17,312 nucleotides of DNA from an uncultured Clostridia bacterium (GTDB lineage: Bacteria; Bacillota; Clostridia; Oscillospirales; CAG-272). The stretch is from positions 1 through 17,312 of the forward strand of contig CANQMJ010000042.1 of the NCBI GenBank assembly GCA_947624945.1, given 5' to 3'. Made by a program: the position numbers and the translations under genes. Below, piece by piece: positions 13,218 through 17,312 of the stretch. Every line of letters begins with the position of its first letter. Positions within the stretch are counted from its first letter, which is position 1. Below the pieces are notes generated by a model that saw nothing but the letters and a program-made list of their open reading frames with translations, made no database searches and was not told the origin of the DNA.

Positions 13218-14459
13218 ATGGAGGATTTTTCTGCTATACCGATGACCATGACGGTCACGGAACTGAACGAATATATTAAGATGTCGCTCGACGCGAATCC
13301 TGTGCTCGGCGACATCTACATCAAGGGAGAAATATCAAATTTCACGAATCACTATAAGACGGGGCATCTTTACTTCACGCTCAAGGACGAGAGCGCGGCG
13401 ATGAAGGCTGTCATGTTCCGTTCGAGCGCGGTGAAGCTGAAATTCAGACCCGAGAACGGAATGAAGGTCATAGTACACGGCCGCGTCGCGGTGTTCGTGC
13501 GCGACGGGCAGTACCAGCTTTACGCGGACGCGATGGAGCCGGACGGCGTCGGCGCGCTGTATATCGCGTTTGAGCAGCTCAAGGCGAAGCTCGAAGCGGA
13601 GGGGCTGTTTGCGGTCGAGCGCAAGCGTCCGTTGCCGAAGATACCGACGCGCGTCGGCATCATCACGTCGCCGACGGGCGCGGCTGTCCGCGACATGATA
13701 AACATATCGGGACGACGTTTCCCGCTCGCGAAGCTGATACTGTATCCCGCGCTCGTACAGGGACCCGACGCGCCGCCGCAGCTAATCGCGGGGCTCGACT
13801 ATTTCAGCCGCACGAAGTCGGCGGACGTCGTTATAATCGGACGCGGCGGAGGCTCGATAGAGGACTTGTGGGCGTTCAACGACGAAGGCGTGGCGCGTGC
13901 CGTCGCGAGGTGTGAGGTGCCGGTTATTTCGGCGGTCGGGCACGAGACAGATTTCACTATATGCGACTTTGTCGCCGACAGGCGAGCGCCGACGCCGTCC
14001 GCGGCTGCGGAGATCGCGCTGCCGGAGGTCGGGGAGCTCCGGCGCAAGCTGCAAAACATCATCACGCACAATTCGCTGTCGCTTTCCAAACTGGCGGAGG
14101 TGAAGCGCAGACGCCTCGAGGCTCTGTCGTCGAGGCGATGCCTGTCGGCGCCGCACGTCCTTATCGACGACAAGCGTATGGCGGCGGTCGCATTGACCGA
14201 TAAGCTGTCGGCGGCTATGGGGGCGAAGATAGGCGCGGGGAGGCTCGCGCTCGCGGGGGCGTCGTCGAAGCTCGACGCGCTCGCTCCGCTGTCGGTTTTG
14301 TCGCGCGGATATTTCGCCGTATACGGCGAGGACGGCGGTATCGTCAAAAGCGTGCGCGACGTTAAAACGGGACAGCGCGTGAAACTGCGCGCGTCTGACG
14401 GTGAGATAGAGGCGTCGGTTACAAAAATAAACGAATATCACGGTGACGGAGAAAAATAA
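13218..14459 (+). CDS. xseA: Exodeoxyribonuclease VII large subunit
   Basis: 413 residues from ATG 13218, after GGGGA (13204-13208) and 4 nt beyond the upstream stop. The N-terminal OB domain (about 8-105) has VTELNEYIKMSLDANPVLGD, KGEISNF and HLYFTLKDE. The catalytic domain has RVGIITSPTGAAVRDM, the IGRGGGSIEDLWAFND block at 207-222 and GHETDFTICDFVADRRAPTP at 241-260. A helical region follows, then the C-terminal LSRGYFAVY strand. With XseB it degrades single-stranded DNA to oligonucleotides from both ends in repair. It is somewhat short against about 450 residues in other bacteria, the difference being in the helical arm. A frame open to 13125 lies inside the upstream gene and is not the start. 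Confidence 0.95.
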   Translation: MEDFSAIPMTMTVTELNEYIKMSLDANPVLGDIYIKGEISNFTNHYKTGHLYFTLKDESAAMKAVMFRSSAVKLKFRPENGMKVIVHGRVAVFVRDGQYQLYADAMEPDGVGALYIAFEQLKAKLEAEGLFAVERKRPLPKIPTRVGIITSPTGAAVRDMINISGRRFPLAKLILYPALVQGPDAPPQLIAGLDYFSRTKSADVVIIGRGGGSIEDLWAFNDEGVARAVARCEVPVISAVGHETDFTICDFVADRRAPTPSAAAEIALPEVGELRRKLQNIITHNSLSLSKLAEVKRRRLEALSSRRCLSAPHVLIDDKRMAAVALTDKLSAAMGAKIGAGRLALAGASSKLDALAPLSVLSRGYFAVYGEDGGIVKSVRDVKTGQRVKLRASDGEIEASVTKINEYHGDGEK

Positions 14460-14460
14460 A

Positions 14461-14709
14461 ATGGAAGAAAACGTAAAAGCAAACGCTGAAATGACGTTCG
14501 AGGCGGCGATAGCGCGTCTTGAAGAGATAGTGAGAGCGCTCGAAAACGGCAGTACGCCTCTCGACGAAGCGCTTTGCCTGTTTGAGGAGGGCGTGAAGCT
14601 TGTAAGGCTCTGCAACGAGCGACTCGACGGCGCGGAGCAGAAGATTAGAATGCTGACGTTCACACCGGACGGAGACGCCGTCGAGTCTGATCTTGTCGAA
14701 CGGGGATAA
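14461..14709 (+). CDS. xseB: Exodeoxyribonuclease VII small subunit
   Basis: 82 residues, normal length. The family signature is clear: FEAAIARLEEIVRALENGST, then LDEALCLFEEGVKLVRLCNERL, two helices that bind the helical arm of XseA. ATG 14461 is chosen over GTG 14443 because GGAG (14447-14450) precedes it at 10 nt; the GTG would lie inside xseA and lacks a site. One base separates it from the xseA stop, so the two subunits are made from one message. The acidic C-terminus (DGDAVESDLVERG) is variable in the family. Confidence 0.93.
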   Translation: MEENVKANAEMTFEAAIARLEEIVRALENGSTPLDEALCLFEEGVKLVRLCNERLDGAEQKIRMLTFTPDGDAVESDLVERG

Positions 14710-14715
14710 CGCGAA

Positions 14716-15570
<855 letters not shown>

Positions 15571-15573
15571 CGA

Positions 15574-15587
15574 ATGAATATATTCAT
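15574..15587. promoter_or_regulatory. 14-bp perfect palindrome next to the tlyA promoter
   Basis: ATGAATATATTCAT reads the same on both strands. It begins 3 nt after the ispA stop and ends 1 bp before the -35 of the tlyA promoter, so it could be an operator. AT-rich palindromes also arise by chance. Confidence 0.4.
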
Positions 15588-15588
15588 C

Positions 15589-15617
15589 TTGATTTTGCGC
15601 CGCGCCGGTGATATACT
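15589..15617 (+). promoter_or_regulatory. Promoter of tlyA
   Basis: TTGATT (15589-15594), 17 bp, TATACT (15612-15617). The expected transcription start near 15624 is only about 9 nt before the tlyA ATG, too short for a normal ribosome site, and none is visible. Confidence 0.6.
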
Positions 15618-15632
15618 GACGGTATATAGTGT

Positions 15633-16457
15633 ATGAGAGCGGACGTTTACCTTTTTGAATACGGCTATGCCGAGAGCCGTGCGCGGGCGAAGTTTTTGAT
15701 TGGCGAGGGTGCGGTAGAGATCGACGGCAGACGAGTCACAAAGCCGTCGTTCGACGTCGACGAAGCTGTGACGCACGATGTAGGAATCGACGCGGAGGCG
15801 TGTCCTTATGTGAGCGTCGGCGGCATGAAGTTGAAAGCGGCCGTCGACAGATTCAATATCGACGTGTCGGGGAAGCGCTGTCTTGATATCGGCTCGTCGA
15901 CGGGAGGATTCACGGACTGCCTTTTGCAGCACGGAGCCGCGCATGTGTTCGCCGTCGATTCGGGCGATTCGCAGCTTCACGAAAAGCTGCGCGCCGACGA
16001 AAGAGTCACGGTGATGGAGAATACGAATGCGCGCGGTCTTTCGCGTGCTGACGTGGGCGTTTTCGATATTGTAACGTGCGACGTGTCATTCATATCGCAA
16101 AGGCTCATCGTGCCTGCAGTCGCCGACGTGCTGTCGCCGGACGGTGTATTTGTGACGCTCATAAAGCCGCAGTTCGAGCTTGACAGGCGCCGCGTCGGAA
16201 AAGGAGTTGTGACGGAACCCGCAGACAGAGCGGAGGCGATATTCTCCGTTGTATGTGAGTGCGCGCGTCACGGACTGTTCATGCGCGCGCTGACAGTGTC
16301 GCCCGTCGAGGGCGGCGGTGTGCGCGACAGAAAAGCGCACGGAAACAGAGAGTATATGGCGCTGTTTGACAGAGTCGGACGTGCGGCGGTGACCGCCGCG
16401 GACGCGCGTGCGTTCGTGCGCGGCGAGGACGAATGCGACGTGAGATTTTTCGCGTAA
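15633..16457 (+). CDS. tlyA: TlyA-type rRNA 2'-O-methyltransferase (S4 plus FtsJ-like)
   Basis: 274 residues: an S4 RNA-binding domain (about 1-60; MRADVYLFEYGYAESRARAK), then a Rossmann methyltransferase with the SAM loop CLDIGSSTGGFTDCLLQ at 83-99. The catalytic tetrad of the RrmJ/TlyA family is visible as K66, D140 (TCDVSFIS), K168 (LIKPQFE) and E230 (GNREY). TlyA methylates riboses in 16S and 23S rRNA and its presence is linked to capreomycin sensitivity. The usual YVSRGGxKL linker reads YVSVGGMKL here, with Val replacing Arg at 62. ATG 15633 has no Shine-Dalgarno site and lies close to a predicted transcription start. It normally follows dxs, which is missing. Confidence 0.9.
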   Translation: MRADVYLFEYGYAESRARAKFLIGEGAVEIDGRRVTKPSFDVDEAVTHDVGIDAEACPYVSVGGMKLKAAVDRFNIDVSGKRCLDIGSSTGGFTDCLLQHGAAHVFAVDSGDSQLHEKLRADERVTVMENTNARGLSRADVGVFDIVTCDVSFISQRLIVPAVADVLSPDGVFVTLIKPQFELDRRRVGKGVVTEPADRAEAIFSVVCECARHGLFMRALTVSPVEGGGVRDRKAHGNREYMALFDRVGRAAVTAADARAFVRGEDECDVRFFA

Positions 16458-16471
16458 ACGGAGAGGACTGT

Positions 16472-16795
16472 ATGAAACGACTTGCGGAAATGTGGCGCGA
16501 CGTCGAGGCGCGCGGCGGCGACGTTTTTATGATATCGCCGCCGAGGGCGGGACTTTTGCGGACGGCGGCGGTGCTGTTTTTAGCCGAGATAATTATTGTC
16601 GGGGCGACGGTGAACGTGCTGCTCGCGATAGTGACTGTCCCGGCGATGATGGCGTGGGCGTATTTCTATATCATTTTCTGCAAGGTCTGGGTCTATTATA
16701 AATATTCGAAATTCTATCTTATCGCGTCGCCCGCCGTGTCGGCTCTCTCGGCGGTGGCGATACAGCAGACGATACTCGGCATTTGGGGGAGGTGA
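16472..16795 (+). CDS. Small two-TM membrane protein of unknown function
   Basis: 107 residues from ATG 16472, with GGAGAGG (16460-16466) 5 nt upstream, 14 nt after the tlyA stop. A polar N-terminus of about 29 residues (MKRLAEMWRDVEARGGDVF) is followed by two closely packed hydrophobic spans (about 30-47 and 48-68), an aromatic, basic loop (CKVWVYYKYSKFYL) and a third hydrophobic stretch to the end (SPAVSALSAVAIQQTILGIW). I do not recognise the family. The GGGGGAGGTGA containing its stop codon is the ribosome site of the next gene, so it is probably translated together with that gene. Confidence 0.65.
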   Translation: MKRLAEMWRDVEARGGDVFMISPPRAGLLRTAAVLFLAEIIIVGATVNVLLAIVTVPAMMAWAYFYIIFCKVWVYYKYSKFYLIASPAVSALSAVAIQQTILGIWGR

Positions 16796-16803
16796 ACGGT
16801 CGT

Positions 16804-17312
16804 ATGGACACGGTTTCGATATTATGGCATGACGGCGCGCCGTCGTGCATGATGCGCGACTTCGACTTTGTCGGCGAGCTTGCGCTCTCCGACCTTATCC
16901 CGCTTTCAAAGATGCGCACATACGGCGAGGGTGAGCTTCGTCTTGAACCGTTTTTCACGACCGATACCGTGACGCTCTCATGCCGATGCGAGATGTTCTG
17001 CGAGCTGCTCGACGACGGCGGGCTGTATGACGGCCTTTCGTCGTGCTTTTCGGCGCTGTCCGATATATGCAGGCTGCGGCAGGAGAAGGAAGCGCCGCAT
17101 ACGAACGAGTCGATGATGTACAGCATAAAGGAGCTTGAAATGTACGTCGACTATGTCGACGGTATGGCGAAGCTGTTTTCGGAGCATCCGGCGAAAAGCG
17201 AGTTTTTACGCAGGCTCGAAGCGGAGATAAAGCGCATCGCGGAGTCGGAAGAATATCCGCGCCTGCGCGCAGAGGTGCAGCGTCAGTCTCACGCGGTAAA
17301 AAACGCGAAAAG
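16804..17312 (+). CDS. Probable MutS-family protein, N-terminal part (partial)
   Basis: 169 complete codons, open to the window end. ATG 16804 follows GGGGGAGGTGA (16785-16795) at 8 nt. The segment LEPFFTTDTVTLSCRCEMFCEL, followed by SSCFSALSDI and ELEMYVDYVDGMAKLF, has the helical layout of the connector and core region of short clostridial MutS-related proteins, which lack the mismatch-recognition domain and carry the ATPase at the C-terminus. The ATPase would lie outside the window, so the P-loop cannot be checked. In many clostridia recN follows tlyA. This opening does not look like RecN, which starts with a Walker A ATPase head. Moderate to low certainty. Confidence 0.45.
   Translation, partial: MDTVSILWHDGAPSCMMRDFDFVGELALSDLIPLSKMRTYGEGELRLEPFFTTDTVTLSCRCEMFCELLDDGGLYDGLSSCFSALSDICRLRQEKEAPHTNESMMYSIKELEMYVDYVDGMAKLFSEHPAKSEFLRRLEAEIKRIAESEEYPRLRAEVQRQSHAVKNAK

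Overview
The window reads as chromosome of an uncultured or poorly known Clostridia member (Firmicutes). The evidence is gene order. One block matches the Bacillus/Clostridium sporulation and division cluster: yabM/spoVB-like, mazG (yabN), rqcP (yabO), yabP, yabQ, divIC. A second matches the clostridial nusB, xseA, xseB, ispA, tlyA block. Codon use is rich in G/C at third positions (ACG, GCG, GAC, CGC), which creates many long antisense shadow ORFs. No tRNA, rRNA, CRISPR array, transposase or phage gene was seen.

Layout. At 1-3436, on the + strand, are the 3' end of a SpoVB/MurJ-type flippase, MazG, a separately promoted HU gene, RqcP, YabP, YabQ and DivIC, closed by a strong terminator. At 3516-6375 are an ECF-type sigma factor with a 360-residue C-terminal extension (winged helix plus Cys-containing module), a 38-codon small ORF behind a near-consensus promoter, and a two-domain GNAT protein. 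Two 49-bp identical palindromic repeats follow the sigma and GNAT genes. At 6441-10361 is a - strand accessory stretch: an XRE regulator overlapping a small companion gene, a gap of about 570 bp holding a diverged copy of the XRE promoter, a degenerate SGNH-type lipoprotein with a four-TM partner, and a secreted M23 peptidase. At 10532-11674 is a second XRE regulator with a helical-repeat C-terminus. From 11826 to the end are nusB, a TsaD-like paralog, xseA, xseB, ispA, tlyA, a small membrane protein and the start of a probable MutS-family gene.

How the genes fit together. The first block combines nucleotide-pool sanitation, chromosome architecture, ribosome quality control, spore envelope assembly and septation. 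The last block combines transcription antitermination, exonuclease VII, prenyl diphosphate synthesis and rRNA methylation. The middle is regulatory and envelope related. It holds the least explained material: the sigma fusion, the small ORF, the duplicated promoter, the XRE/companion pair and the pseudo-hydrolase lipoprotein. No single large new system is evident. The sigma fusion is the strongest candidate for an undescribed regulatory mechanism.
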